A stretch of DNA of 64,000 bases. It comes from Gordonia sp. SID5947 (GTDB taxonomy: Bacteria > Actinomycetota > Actinomycetes > Mycobacteriales > Mycobacteriaceae). Both the position numbers and the translations under genes were made by a program. The stretch spans positions 1,984,001-2,048,000 of the forward strand of contig NZ_WWHU01000001.1 in NCBI RefSeq assembly GCF_009862785.1. The letters run 5' to 3'. Positions 8,543-17,455 of the stretch are shown one piece after another; the first letter of the stretch is position 1, and the number at the start of each line of letters is the position of its first letter. The notes beneath the pieces are model-generated. The model saw only the letters and a program-made list of their open reading frames with translations. It was not told where the DNA came from and ran no database searches.

Positions 8543-8548
8543 TACACT
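8543..8548 (+). promoter_or_regulatory. -10 hexamer TACACT for a leaderless start
   Basis: TACACT ends 6 nt before the GTG at 8555 and no Shine-Dalgarno sequence is well placed. This fits the TANNNT spacing of leaderless actinobacterial genes. Confidence 0.5.
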
Positions 8549-8554
8549 CGCCCG

Positions 8555-9502
8555 GTGTCAGGAGTGGTCTCGGGCTTCACCGTCATCTTCATCATGGTGG
8601 GGATCGGGTACATCCTCGGCCGCACCCGGGTGCTGGGCGACGGCGCCCACGAGGTGCTGTCGCGGCTCGTCTTCTTCGTGTGCACACCCGCCCTCCTGTT
8701 CCACTCGCTGATCACCTCGGATCTGTCCGTCATCTTCTCGACGACGCTGGTCATCGCGGGTGGCAGTGCCCTCACCATCGGCCTGGTGTACGTCGTCGTC
8801 GCCCGTCTGTGGCTCCGCAGCGCAATCCCTGAACTCGCCATCGGCGGCCTCGCCTCGTCGTACGTGAACAGCGTGAACCTCGGGCTCCCGATTGCGATCT
8901 TCGTCCTCGACGACGCGTCGTTCATCGCACCTCTGCTGCTGTTCCAGATCCTGGTGTACTCACCGATGGCACTGATCACCCTCGACCTCACCGTCACCGA
9001 TACGGGGACCGGGCGGGCGGACCGCACGTCCACGCTTCGCGATGCCGTGGTCGCGCCACTGACCAACCCGATCGTCGTCGGCGGTGTGGCGGGATTGGTG
9101 ATCTCGGCGATCGGCTGGATGCCGCCCGCCGCGGTGATGGAACCGATGAAGATGCTGGGGAACGCCTCGGTACCCGGCGCCCTTCTCGCGTTCGGGCTCT
9201 CGTTGACAGGGGTCGCCGTCTTCAAGAAGGGCCAGAGCCCCCGACGGGCCATCGCCCTGGCCTCGGTTCTCAAAGTGGTGGCGATGCCCGCCCTCGTCTA
9301 CATCGTGGCGCGGTGGGGCTTCGGCGAAACCGGCCACCAGTTGTTCGCGCAGGTGGTGATCGCCGCACTGCCGACGGCCCAGAACGTACTCGTCTACGCC
9401 ACCCGATATCGACGCGCGCAGATCATGGCCCGCGACACCGCATTGATCACCACATTGGCGTCCATCCCCGCGATCGGGATCATCGCCCTTCTGCTCGCCT
9501 GA
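8555..9502 (+). CDS. AEC-family (auxin efflux carrier-like) transporter
   Basis: The 315-aa polytopic membrane protein has about ten hydrophobic helices, beginning FTVIFIMVGIGYILGRTRVL, the usual first helix of the AEC/malate permease-like family. The family typically exports or imports small organic acids; the substrate here cannot be told. GTG 8555 is chosen over upstream codons in the long open frame because the membrane protein begins there and a TACACT -10 lies 6 nt upstream. A second GTG at 8564 is possible. It converges on the DUF1707 gene with 1 bp between stops. Confidence 0.87.
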   Translation: MSGVVSGFTVIFIMVGIGYILGRTRVLGDGAHEVLSRLVFFVCTPALLFHSLITSDLSVIFSTTLVIAGGSALTIGLVYVVVARLWLRSAIPELAIGGLASSYVNSVNLGLPIAIFVLDDASFIAPLLLFQILVYSPMALITLDLTVTDTGTGRADRTSTLRDAVVAPLTNPIVVGGVAGLVISAIGWMPPAAVMEPMKMLGNASVPGALLAFGLSLTGVAVFKKGQSPRRAIALASVLKVVAMPALVYIVARWGFGETGHQLFAQVVIAALPTAQNVLVYATRYRRAQIMARDTALITTLASIPAIGIIALLLA

Positions 9503-9503
9503 G

Positions 9504-10145
9504 TCAACGCCGCGACGGCTCCTTGCGGTCCTTCCGCTTGACCTCGACCCCGCCCATCAGCGCGAACCCGACAACGCGGACGGTCGGCGCACCGGGGACG
9601 CCCGGTCCGGCCGCGCGGCCACCGAAACCGCCCATGAGCGGCCAGCCGTTGATCTCGACGGACACGTCGGGTGGCACGGTGATGTCGACGGCGCCCATGA
9701 TCGCGGCGCAGCGGATGGTGAGCACCTGAGCGGTGAATTCCACTTCCCGAAGGTCGATCTCCACAGCGCCCATGATCGCGGTGGCCGTGATGCTGTCCGC
9801 GACCACCACGGTGCCCTTGATCTCGGCCGCCGACATCAGCGCGAAGCGGTGTGCCACCGGCCGACGTCCGGTCGACGCGACCACCCGACTGGTGGAGGGC
9901 TCTCCGACGAAGGGCATCGGCACCCCCAGCTGGCCGACGGGAAGGTCGTCGGTCAGCTCGTCGAGCTCACCGAAAGTCTTTGCCGTGACGGCCCTTCCAG
10001 CGCGCTCCTCGTACTCGGCGGGCGAGAGGCTGCCCCCGGCCATCGCTGCGGACAGGATCTGGTGCACGAGTTCGCGATCGGAATCGGCTGCCCGCAGACG
10101 AGCTCGGCGATCGTCAGGGGCAGGTAGATCCTCGGGTGTTGTCAC
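9504..10145 (-). CDS. DUF1707 / LiaF-like C-terminal domain protein
   Basis: The 213-aa protein has an N-terminal DUF1707 (SHOCT-like) domain at about residues 14-70 (RLRAADSDRE, LSPAEYEERAGRAVTAKTFGEL). The C-terminal half is a beta-rich domain with repeated IMGAVEI/IMGAVDI/LMGGVEV strands, like the cell-wall-active antibiotic response (LiaF/DUF2154) fold. Proteins of this plan are usually linked to membrane stress sensing. M. tuberculosis Rv0966c is a related protein in the same chromosomal neighbourhood. The GTG start is probably leaderless. Confidence 0.85.
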   Translation of the reverse strand: MTTPEDLPAPDDRRARLRAADSDRELVHQILSAAMAGGSLSPAEYEERAGRAVTAKTFGELDELTDDLPVGQLGVPMPFVGEPSTSRVVASTGRRPVAHRFALMSAAEIKGTVVVADSITATAIMGAVEIDLREVEFTAQVLTIRCAAIMGAVDITVPPDVSVEINGWPLMGGFGGRAAGPGVPGAPTVRVVGFALMGGVEVKRKDRKEPSRR

Positions 10146-10153
10146 AGAGTAGG

Positions 10154-10159
10154 AGCCTA
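10154..10159 (-). promoter_or_regulatory. -10 hexamer TAGGCT for the DUF1707 gene
   Basis: On the minus strand TAGGCT lies 8 nt before the GTG at 10145 and there is no Shine-Dalgarno. The same hexamer precedes purN. Confidence 0.5.
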
Positions 10160-10256
10160 GTGGCCGCGGTCCGGTGCGACCACCCTGATTTCTTGGCGCG
10201 GCCCTCGTCCGGACACACCCAGGAAACCCTGATCCGTCACCCTGAGGGACACTGAT

Positions 10257-12254
10257 TCATCGACGTTGACCGCGCCGCGAATGCAGATAGTCCCCGACCA
10301 CCGCGGCCCCCAACCCGTCGACATCCGGCGCGACCACTCGGCCACCGATGCGGCGTGCGATCTGGTCCATGAAGTGCGCCAGGCCCGGATCTTCGCCGAG
10401 CCGGAAGAAGGTCACCTGCGCTCCGAGCCGCGACACGTGGTCGAGTTCGCGCACGGTGACCGCGATCGTCTGCGGGTGCGGCGGATAGAAGAAGAACGGT
10501 TCCCCGCTGGGATCGAGGTGGGCGGTTGGCTCACCGTCGGTGACCACCAGCACCACCGGCTGCGCGTTCGGGAACCTGCGCAGGTGACGCTGGGCGAGCA
10601 GCAACGCGTGGTGGAGGTTGGTCCCCTGTTCCATGCGTGGCTGGAGTCCGGTCAGCTCGGCGATGTCGATGGACCTCGCGTACCGGCCGAATGCGATGAG
10701 GTGCAGTTCGTCGCTGCGGAAGCGCGTGGAGATCAGGTGGTTGAGCGCAATCGCCGTGCGCTTCATGGGTGTCCACCTACCCTCCATCTCCATCGAGAAC
10801 GACGTGTCGACCAGCAGCACAACGGCTGCCTGGGTGCGGGCCTCGGTCTCGGCGACCTCCACGTCACGGACGTCGATACGCACCCCACCACGCGCCATCT
10901 CCGACGACATCAGCGACGGCTCGTCGCTCTCCGAGACGGTGCGCAACACCGCATTCGACACCGTCCGGGTGACGTCCCACGGATCGGTGTCGCCGAACTC
11001 CCATTCGCGCGAGGCGCCGGTCGGCTCCCCCAGCGCGCCGGTTCGCCGGGTCTGACGGTCGCCACGTCCCGAGAGCTGCTCGGCGATGTCCCGGAAGATC
11101 GACTGCCCCAGCTGGCGCATGGCCTTGGGGCTCAGTCGCAATTGCCCGTCGGAGGTGCGGTCGAAGAAGCCCTCCTCCGACAATGCCTTCTCCAGTTCGG
11201 CGAGGCGCTGCGCATCGACGGCAGCTTCGTCACCGAGCTGACGGGCCAGTGCGTCGAGATCGAGGTCGTCCATCTGAGCGCCGGCATACTGCTGGGACAG
11301 CTGCTCGCTGAGGGCCTCCAACTCGGAGATGTCGCGCAGCGCGGCCGCCCCTTGCCCCAGCCCCATCTGCTGGTCACCGGAGAACGATTGCGCGTTGTCC
11401 CAGTCGAGACCGGGACGCGCCTCGCGAAGCGCCGAATCCATCTGCGCCAGTTGGCTCATCAGCTCCGGCGAACCGAAGGCCTGCTGGGCCAGCTGATCGA
11501 GCTCGGCTCGTTGCTCGGGCGTCAGCGAATTGTAGAACTGCTGGGCCGCGGCCGCGCGCTGCGCCAGCGAATCGATGAGTTCGGAGGTGTTGCGGGGGTT
11601 CTCTGGAAAGAAGTCCCCGTGCTTGTTCATGAACTCGTCGAACTGTTCGGTCGTGTCCTCGCCGCGATTGTGCGCTTCGAGCAACTCGTTGAGATCCGAC
11701 AGCATCTCCGAGACACGTTGCCGGTCCTGCTCATTCGCCCCTTCTAGGGCTTCCTTCATCCCCGCGAAACGCTGGTCGAGCAACTCACGCCCGAGCAGGT
11801 CCTTGATCTTGTCGTAGTCTTCCCGGGCCTGCGGGCTGCGCCAGTCGTATTCCGACAGTTCCTCGACCGCCTGTGCCGTAGAGGGCGGCAGACTGCCGAT
11901 CTGCATCTCCTTGAACCGCGCGTCGTCGTCGAGGTCGCGCGCGAGTTGCTTGCGTTCCTCGAGGACCGCACGATCGAGCAGTTCGCGGATCTCGGCGAAG
12001 GTACCGTCGAGGTTCCGTTGCTTCAGCAACTCCTGACGCCGACGTTCGGCCTGTTCGCGGAGCTTGTCCAGGCCGCGCATGTCCGGCGTCCCCCGACGGA
12101 GGAACTCACGCAACGCACGCTGCGGCGATGCACCCGCCATGACGTCGTCGCCGATGTCCCGCAACGCTTCGCGGAGGTCGACGGGCGGCGCCAGCGGATC
12201 CGCACCGCCGGCATACCGCTGATATCGCGACCGATGGAAACTCTTGTTCACCAT
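10257..12254 (-). CDS. VWA-domain protein partnering the MoxR ATPase (Rv0959-like)
   Basis: The 665-aa protein has a long charged, helical, probably coiled N-terminal region rich in Gln, Glu and Arg (about 50-420). The C-terminal von Willebrand A domain carries an intact MIDAS: Asp483-x-Ser485-x-Ser487, Thr545 and Asp573 (TDGEP). It follows the AAA+ ATPase gene by 32 bp on the same strand. MoxR-type ATPases and VWA proteins act together as metal-insertion or remodelling chaperones, and M. tuberculosis Rv0958-Rv0959 have the same order. The client protein is unknown. Confidence 0.9.
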   Translation of the reverse strand: MVNKSFHRSRYQRYAGGADPLAPPVDLREALRDIGDDVMAGASPQRALREFLRRGTPDMRGLDKLREQAERRRQELLKQRNLDGTFAEIRELLDRAVLEERKQLARDLDDDARFKEMQIGSLPPSTAQAVEELSEYDWRSPQAREDYDKIKDLLGRELLDQRFAGMKEALEGANEQDRQRVSEMLSDLNELLEAHNRGEDTTEQFDEFMNKHGDFFPENPRNTSELIDSLAQRAAAAQQFYNSLTPEQRAELDQLAQQAFGSPELMSQLAQMDSALREARPGLDWDNAQSFSGDQQMGLGQGAAALRDISELEALSEQLSQQYAGAQMDDLDLDALARQLGDEAAVDAQRLAELEKALSEEGFFDRTSDGQLRLSPKAMRQLGQSIFRDIAEQLSGRGDRQTRRTGALGEPTGASREWEFGDTDPWDVTRTVSNAVLRTVSESDEPSLMSSEMARGGVRIDVRDVEVAETEARTQAAVVLLVDTSFSMEMEGRWTPMKRTAIALNHLISTRFRSDELHLIAFGRYARSIDIAELTGLQPRMEQGTNLHHALLLAQRHLRRFPNAQPVVLVVTDGEPTAHLDPSGEPFFFYPPHPQTIAVTVRELDHVSRLGAQVTFFRLGEDPGLAHFMDQIARRIGGRVVAPDVDGLGAAVVGDYLHSRRGQRR

Positions 12255-12286
12255 GGTGTTCGGCTCCGTTTCTGCAGCGGTCGAAC

Positions 12287-13732
12287 TCAGCCGTAGATCG
12301 TCTGCCCGGTCTCGTCGGCTTCCTTGCCGATCCGCCGGGCGAGGAACAGACCTTCCAGCGCCAGTTCGATTGCGCTTGCGCGTTCGCCGTCGAGCTCCGC
12401 ATCGAGGCGCGCGGCGATGTCGTCGAGGACCGGGGAGGTGGCCTCCGGGTCGGGGATCGATCCGAGCAGATCGGCGGCGGTGACGCGGTCACCGGTGACC
12501 ACCGGTTCACCGTTCTCCAACGCGTCGACCAACGGCGCCATGTCGATGCCGCCGAGATGGGCGCGCACCGTGTCGGCGACCGATTTACGCATCAGATGTT
12601 CGAGGATCTCGAGCTCGCGCCCCTCCTCACCGGACTCGAATTCGATCTTGCCCCGCAGGACCTCGATCACCGACTCGAGGTCGACGACCCTGGCCACCGG
12701 CACGTCTTCACCGGTCACCGTCGCGCGGTGCAGCGCGGCGGCTGCGACCGTCTCCGCCCCGGCGATGGAGAACCGGGCGGAGACCCCGGAACGCTGGTCG
12801 ATCGACGGGTGGTCGCGGGCGTACCGGGTGAAACGCGCCAGGATCTCGGTGATGAAGGTCGGCACCGTCGCGGTGAGATCTGCCTCCTGCTCGATGACCG
12901 CGATCTCGTCGTCGAGTTCCAGCGGATAATGAGTCCGGATCTCGGCGCCGAACCGGTCTTTGAGTGGCGTGATGATGCGACCACGGTTGGTGTAGTCCTC
13001 GGGGTTGGCGCTGGCCATCACGAGGACGTCGAGCGGCAGACGCAGCGTGTAGCCACGGACCTGGATGTCGCGCTCCTCCATCACGTTCAGCATCGACACC
13101 TGAATGCGTTCGGCGAGGTCGGGAAGTTCGTTGATGGCGACGATGCCGCGATGGGACCGAGGGATCAGACCGAAGTGGATGGTCTCGGGATCGCCGAGGC
13201 TCCGCCCCTCGGCCACCTTCATCGGATCGATGTCGCCGACCAGGTCTGCGACCGAGGTGTCCGGGGTTGCGAGTTTCTCGGCATAACGCTGGCTGCGGTG
13301 CCGCCATTCGATCGGCAGGTCGTCGAGCAGATTGGCCGTCTTGCGAATGGATCCCGGGGTGATCGGCTCGTAAGGGTGCTCGCCGAGCTCGGAACCGGCG
13401 ATCACCGGAGTCCACTCGTCGAGCAGGCCGACCAGTGTTCGCAGGATGCGGGTCTTGCCTTGACCGCGTTCGCCCAGCATCACCACGTCGTGTCCGGCGA
13501 TCAGCGCCCGCTCGAGTTGTGGGATCACGGTCGCCTCGAACCCGACGATGCCGGGCCAGGGGTCACGGCCCTCGCGCAACGCGTTCAACAGGTTGTTGCG
13601 GATCTCGTCGCGCACGCTGCGCTGGACGTGGCCACTCGCGCGCAGCTCACCCAGGGTTCGGGGCGACGGGTGGTGGGTTTCGGTGGACTGGGAGGTATGT
13701 GTGGTGAAGTTCTCCTCTGGCACCTTGTCCAC
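12287..13732 (-). CDS. MoxR-like AAA+ ATPase (magnesium chelatase ChlI-like; Rv0958-like)
   Basis: The 481-aa AAA+ ATPase shows Walker A GERGQGKT (87-94), a Walker B-like segment (GIVAINELPDL), a sensor region VMASANPEDYTNRGRII, and a C-terminal lid domain. The ChlI-like insertion suits the magnesium-chelatase/MoxR branch, but no chlorophyll genes are present, so chelatase is a family label only. It probably powers the downstream VWA protein. A GTG at 13732 preceded by GGAG is used; GTG 13723 is an alternative. Confidence 0.9.
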   Translation of the reverse strand: MDKVPEENFTTHTSQSTETHHPSPRTLGELRASGHVQRSVRDEIRNNLLNALREGRDPWPGIVGFEATVIPQLERALIAGHDVVMLGERGQGKTRILRTLVGLLDEWTPVIAGSELGEHPYEPITPGSIRKTANLLDDLPIEWRHRSQRYAEKLATPDTSVADLVGDIDPMKVAEGRSLGDPETIHFGLIPRSHRGIVAINELPDLAERIQVSMLNVMEERDIQVRGYTLRLPLDVLVMASANPEDYTNRGRIITPLKDRFGAEIRTHYPLELDDEIAVIEQEADLTATVPTFITEILARFTRYARDHPSIDQRSGVSARFSIAGAETVAAAALHRATVTGEDVPVARVVDLESVIEVLRGKIEFESGEEGRELEILEHLMRKSVADTVRAHLGGIDMAPLVDALENGEPVVTGDRVTAADLLGSIPDPEATSPVLDDIAARLDAELDGERASAIELALEGLFLARRIGKEADETGQTIYG

Positions 13733-13771
13733 GGTACTCCGCAGTCGACGGGATCATCGCAGTCGACGGGA

Positions 13772-14364
13772 TCATCGCGGCGAAGGTGGCGACCACTTTG
13801 GATCACGGCCGATGAAACCCACGAGCCGTGCGAGGGGATCTGCGTCGTCGGCGACCGGGACCGCGGGCCCGTACTGCCCGGAGCCGCGCAGCATCTCCTC
13901 GATCCCGGCCATCCCGCGAGTAGTTGCTCGGCGTATCCCGGATCAAGGGGCGGCGTATGGCCGGTGGACGCGCCGAGATCCCACGTGTGCATGTAGACGT
14001 CGGCCGTGTAGAACCGGTCGACCGCGTCGGCGAGTCGATGCTCACCCGCCATCGGATGCCTGAACGTGTCGTCGGCGGCCGGGCCGTCGAGCAGCTCCTG
14101 GACGGCCGACGTATGCGCCTTCCATGCGTCGGCCGGGCCGTCCGCGACCGGGGGGCCTACTGGTAGCTCCACTCCCCCTCCGGCGAGAAAGCCGGGAAAC
14201 CACTCGACGAGGTGAGCGACGACGTCACGCGCCACCCACCCGTCGACCGGGGTGGCCACGTCCCAGTCCGGGACGGCGGCGATCTCTGCGGCGAAACCGG
14301 CGGCGACAACTCGATGTCGCTCGGCGGGCGAGAGCCCGACGATGGAGTCGGCCACCGGATTCAC
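13772..14364 (-). pseudogene. TIGR03086-type maleylpyruvate isomerase/DinB-fold protein, frameshifted
   Basis: The reading frame encodes a mycothiol-dependent maleylpyruvate isomerase N-terminal (DinB-like) protein. Its N-terminus has AAVPDWDVATPVDGW and the metal-site His segments DVVAHLVEW and YMHTWDLG. After GYAEQLLAG the frame breaks and the expected continuation (MAGIEEMLRGSGQYGP, ending LVGFIGRDPKW) is found in another frame. One missing G in the GGG run at 13913-13915 restores it, giving about 197 aa. GTG 14364 overlaps the upstream SRPBCC stop as GTGA and follows GGGAG. It may be a real mutation or a sequence error. Confidence 0.8.
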
Positions 14365-14855
14365 ACCTCTCCCGAGGCGATCAGCTGCTCGAGGGCGGCG
14401 TAGCCATCGTTGACGCCTTCCTCCATGCCGGATGCGAGCCATCCGTCTCGGGCCTCGAAGCTGTCGCACAGAGACTGTGCGTGCAGACGCGTCATACCGT
14501 CGCCGATATCCTCGAACCACAGCGTCTCGAGCGCCACCTGATCGGGCATCCCCTCGAAGGTGAAGGTCTGTACGACCTTGTCGTCGGAGACCGAATGGAA
14601 ACATCCGCGGAAGCCGAACTCTTCGCCGTCGCGCTCGGACACGTAGCGCCAACTGCCACCGTCGCGCACATCCCAGTCGATGATCCGACTGCTGATCGAG
14701 CTCGGGCCCACCCACCGGACGAACAGCTCCGGGTCGGTGTGCGCCTTCATCAACTGGGCCGGCGTCCCGCGGAAATCGCGCGTGATCCGGATGATCGGAA
14801 CCTCCTTGTCGGCCTCGATCGCCGCCTCCGAGTAGCGAGTCTGTACTGCGCTCAT
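14361..14855 (-). CDS. SRPBCC/AHSA1-family protein
   Basis: The 164-aa protein has the Bet v1-like START/AHSA1 fold signature: FRGTPAQLMKAHTDPELFVRWVG at the first helix-strand, GGSWRYVSERDGEEFGFRG in the middle, and a long C-terminal helix. Members bind hydrophobic ligands and are very often cotranscribed with an ArsR regulator, as here. ATG 14855 overlaps the ArsR stop (ATGA, 14852-14855) and its own stop overlaps the next gene. The ligand is unknown. Confidence 0.9.
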   Translation of the reverse strand: MSAVQTRYSEAAIEADKEVPIIRITRDFRGTPAQLMKAHTDPELFVRWVGPSSISSRIIDWDVRDGGSWRYVSERDGEEFGFRGCFHSVSDDKVVQTFTFEGMPDQVALETLWFEDIGDGMTRLHAQSLCDSFEARDGWLASGMEEGVNDGYAALEQLIASGEV

Positions 14856-15229
14856 GATGCCTTTCCTTTCCGTCGTGGTCTCTCGTCCTCGCGACGTTGT
14901 GCCGCGGGGCCGTCGTTCATCTCCGCGAGCAGGACGTCGAGGCGCTGATAGCGCTCTTCGGCCTGCCTGCGATAACGCTCGATCCATTTGGTCATGAGGT
15001 CGAACACCTCCGCTTCCAGATGGACCGGGCGGGTCTGTGCCTCCCGGGTACGGGTCACCAGGCCGGCGTCCTCGAGCACCTTGAGGTGCTTGGACACGGC
15101 TTGGATGCTGACGTCATACGGGTCGGCGAGCTGACCGACCGTCGCGTCGGAGACAGCCAACCGCGCGACCATGTCGCGCCGGGTCGGGTCCGCAAGTGCG
15201 GCGAACACCTTCGACAACTCGTCGGCCAC
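14852..15229 (-). CDS. ArsR-family transcriptional repressor
   Basis: The 125-aa winged-helix regulator begins VADELSKVFAALADPTRRDM, with recognition helix YDVSIQAVSKHLKVLEDAGLV. It has no cysteine cluster, so it is not a metal sensor of the classic type; it belongs to the group that accompanies SRPBCC proteins. GTG 15229 is chosen because AGGAGG lies 6 nt before it, which makes the upstream TTG (15244) part of the leader. It probably represses its own operon through the two palindromes immediately upstream. Confidence 0.92.
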   Translation of the reverse strand: MADELSKVFAALADPTRRDMVARLAVSDATVGQLADPYDVSIQAVSKHLKVLEDAGLVTRTREAQTRPVHLEAEVFDLMTKWIERYRRQAEERYQRLDVLLAEMNDGPAAQRREDERPRRKGKAS

Positions 15230-15240
15230 CTGAATCCTCC

Positions 15241-15302
15241 TCAACCGTTTGGTTGAATACGAGTCTGCGCCGCGCGTCGAGCGTTGTCAACCTTTTGGTT
15301 GA
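15241..15302 (-). promoter_or_regulatory. Twin palindromic operators and promoter of the ArsR operon
   Basis: Two near-identical 16-bp palindromes, TCAACCGTTTGGTTGA (15241-15256) and TCAACCTTTTGGTTGA (15287-15302), lie 46 bp apart centre to centre. On the minus strand a -35 TTGACA (15290-15285) overlaps the distal copy and is followed after 17 nt by CAGACT. The proximal copy abuts the Shine-Dalgarno sequence. The geometry fits autorepression by ArsR. Confidence 0.75.
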
Positions 15303-15331
15303 ATAAGACGAGGCGACGTCGTCTCGACATC

Positions 15332-15364
15332 TGTTCCCTGAGGAGCGAAGCGTCTCGAAGGGTC
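15332..15364. repeat. Imperfect palindromic element next to the tauD-like 3' end
   Basis: The segment CCCTGAGGAGCGAAGC followed by GTCTCGAAGGGT is an imperfect palindrome ending at the stop of the dioxygenase gene. From memory, closely similar short elements are scattered between genes in Gordonia and relatives. Only this one copy is seen here, so the repeat status is inference. Confidence 0.4.
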
Positions 15365-16257
15365 AGCGGGGGCCGACGGGCTCGTCACCCCGGAGGGTGA
15401 TCCGATGCATCACGCGGCGGATGTCGCCATAGTCGCGATTGGCATAGTGCAGTGTGTTGCGGTTGTCCCAGAGCACCACATCGCCGAGCCGCCACCGGTG
15501 CCTGATGATGTGCTCGGGTTTGGTGAGGTGTGCGTAGAGGAGATCCAGGATTGCGCGACTCTCCGCATCGGAGACCCCGTCGATGTGCGACGTGAAGCCC
15601 GGATTGACGAACAGGAACCTACCACCGGTCTCCGGGTGAATCCGCACCACGGGATGACTGACCGGCCGGAGTTCGGTGACCTCCGCACCGTCCCAAGTGT
15701 TTCCGCGTCCACCGCGGCGTTGCTCGAGGTAGTAGCCGAACGCGCGGTTGCCGTCGTGCACCGCGGTGAGGGAATCCGCCAGGCGACGCACCGGCTCCGA
15801 GAGGGACCGGTAGGCCAGCTCCGCGTCGGCCCAGTTCGTGTCACCGCCGTTGCGCGGCAACACCACCGGTCGCAGGATCGACCCCATCGGGGGTCGCGGC
15901 ATGAACGTGACGTCGGTGTGCCAGACGTCGGCGAAGCCGTCGTCTGGCACTGTCGAGCGAGTAGACCTCGCCGGGGACGTCACCGCTGTTCCATACCGGA
16001 TGCCCGAAGGTGAGATCCCCGAGCCGACGGCCGAACTCGATGTGCTCGGCATCGTCGATCTCCTGCCCGCGCAGCACGATGACCTTGTACTCGGTCAGGG
16101 CACGTCGCAACGCGACGATCTGGTTTTCGGTGGCAGACGCGACGTTCACGCCACGAATCTCGGCACCGAAGGACGGGCCGTACTCGTCGATGTCGAACTC
16201 GACACCGGCGGAAAGGATGTCAGTCGCGGTGGAGGGTGGGGTGACGGACCGGGTCAT
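15363..16257 (-). pseudogene. TauD/TfdA-family 2-oxoglutarate dioxygenase, frameshifted
   Basis: The two halves of an alpha-ketoglutarate-dependent taurine dioxygenase-like enzyme are in different frames. The first (from ATG 16257, after GGAGG) covers MTRSVTPPST to GEVYSLDSA. The second covers DDGFADVWHTDVTF to the end. The junction near 15950 is best explained by one extra base (or two missing) around GCCAGAC. The iron ligands are otherwise intact: HxD in WHTD, and the distal His in MHRITLRGD with its 2OG-binding Arg. Joined length is about 297 aa, normal for the family. A TauE-type exporter lies upstream. Confidence 0.85.
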
Positions 16258-16699
16258 GGGAGATCCTCCACGGAAGGCGCCGGATGGGTAGTGTGCTGCC
16301 GTTTCAGGGGCGCGACCCGTGATGCGACCCGTCCGACCAGTTCATCCGATGCATCCCGGTCGACGTGCCTGCTGAACTCGGCGGGGGCGAACGTCATCTC
16401 GCCTTTGTAGTGAACCGACGCAACCCTCTCCAGGGTTTGTCGCACGCTGGGTGAAAGGGCTCAGATCCCTCCTCCTTCTCACCGATAGCAACCCGTCGCC
16501 CGCCGACGGCAACACGATCTGCACCGAGAGCATCGGCGCTATCGGCGAATTGCCCACCATCAGGATGGACCCTGCACCTCGATCTCACCGACGAGAGGGG
16601 TTGTGGCGCGCTGTCCGGGTTGCCGTCGGCGGGATTTGTGTTGCTGTCGGCGGGATTTGTGTTGCTGTCGGCGGGCGGCGGGCGGCGGGCGGCGGCACG
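16258..16699. other. Intergenic region without a convincing gene
   Basis: This 440-bp gap between the tauD-like and tauE-like genes contains a short open frame (16254-16445, minus) that ends at the tauD ATG and has no recognisable homology. It also contains the 21-bp tandem repeat and GC-rich tract near 16618-16695. No clear promoter or RNA structure was found. Confidence 0.5.
16618..16695. repeat. 21-bp intergenic tandem repeat followed by a GGC-rich tract
   Basis: Two full copies and a third partial copy of GTCGGCGGGATTTGTGTTGCT are followed by four CGGCGGG-like units. It lies just beyond the 3' end of the tauE-like gene. Confidence 0.75.
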
Positions 16700-17443
16700 T
16701 CAGCGCACGGCAAGCCATCCGGCGAGGGCCAGTCCTCCAACCGCGACGGCTATCCGCAGCGGCCCCGGCGGCAGCCGCTTCACCACGGGCGGTCCGCACC
16801 AGCCCCCGATGAGGCAGCCGATGGCCATCGCCAGCGCCGCCCACCAGTCCACCGGCCCGAAGATCATGAACCCGATGGCCGCAACGGTGTTCGCGATACC
16901 CAGGAACAGCGACTTCGACAGCGCAGCTCGCCACAGCGGCTCGCTGGTGAGCACCAGCATCAGGGCCAGCACCATGATTCCCGCTCCGGCGCCGAAATAG
17001 CCGCCATAGACGGAGATCACCAGCAACGAGATCAACCACACCCACGGCCGGTCCTCGTGGCTCGTCGCCCAGCGCCGGAGGATCGGCTGACACAACAGTG
17101 CGACCGCGGCGAGGGCGACGAGGAACGGCACGATCGCCTCGAAAGCGCCGGGCGGGGTGAGCAACAGGGTCACCGCGCCGATCGTGCCTCCCACGAGCGA
17201 TGCGATGACCCCGCCGATCAGGCGTCGCCGGTCACCGTCGAGCAGGACCCGGCCGGACTGCGACGTGCTCCCGATGCCGACCGCCACCAGCGACACCGTG
17301 TTGGTGACGTTCGCCGCAATAGGACTGAGCCCCACCGCGAGGAGCGCCGGGTAGCTGACCACCGATGCCAACCCGGTGATGTACCCGATGAGCCCGGCCC
17401 CGAACCCGGCCAGAACCAGGAACGCGAATTCGGCCAGACTCAC
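16700..17443 (-). CDS. TauE/SafE-family sulfite/anion exporter
   Basis: The 247-aa membrane protein has about eight helices and the family pattern GFGAGLIGYITGLASVVSYPALLAVGLSPI in the first repeat and GGYFGAGAGIMVLALML in the second. Family members export sulfite, sulfoacetate or related organosulfur anions. Its closeness to the TauD-like dioxygenase suggests a role in removing sulfite released from sulfonates (inference). The start is a GTG at 17443 with no evident Shine-Dalgarno. It ends on the same strand as purH, which lies 12 bp upstream. Confidence 0.9.
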   Translation of the reverse strand: MSLAEFAFLVLAGFGAGLIGYITGLASVVSYPALLAVGLSPIAANVTNTVSLVAVGIGSTSQSGRVLLDGDRRRLIGGVIASLVGGTIGAVTLLLTPPGAFEAIVPFLVALAAVALLCQPILRRWATSHEDRPWVWLISLLVISVYGGYFGAGAGIMVLALMLVLTSEPLWRAALSKSLFLGIANTVAAIGFMIFGPVDWWAALAMAIGCLIGGWCGPPVVKRLPPGPLRIAVAVGGLALAGWLAVR

Positions 17444-17455
17444 AGATTCACGTGC

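Noticed and set aside
13913..13915. Programmed frameshifting in the DinB-like gene
   Set aside because: No slippery heptamer or downstream structure typical of programmed frameshifting was seen. A one-base loss in a G run explains it more simply, and it occurs in several unrelated genes.
12557..13996. Long open frame antisense to the MoxR-like gene, and similar ones over purH, fadD and pgi
   Set aside because: Same reason: no start signals and no protein-like composition. The opposite strand encodes recognisable enzymes with intact motifs.
16254..16445. 63-codon open frame ending at the tauD-like ATG
   Set aside because: It could be translationally coupled (ATGA) and has AAAGG before an internal ATG. 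The sequence has no recognisable domain and sits in a low-quality repeat-bearing region, so I did not call it.
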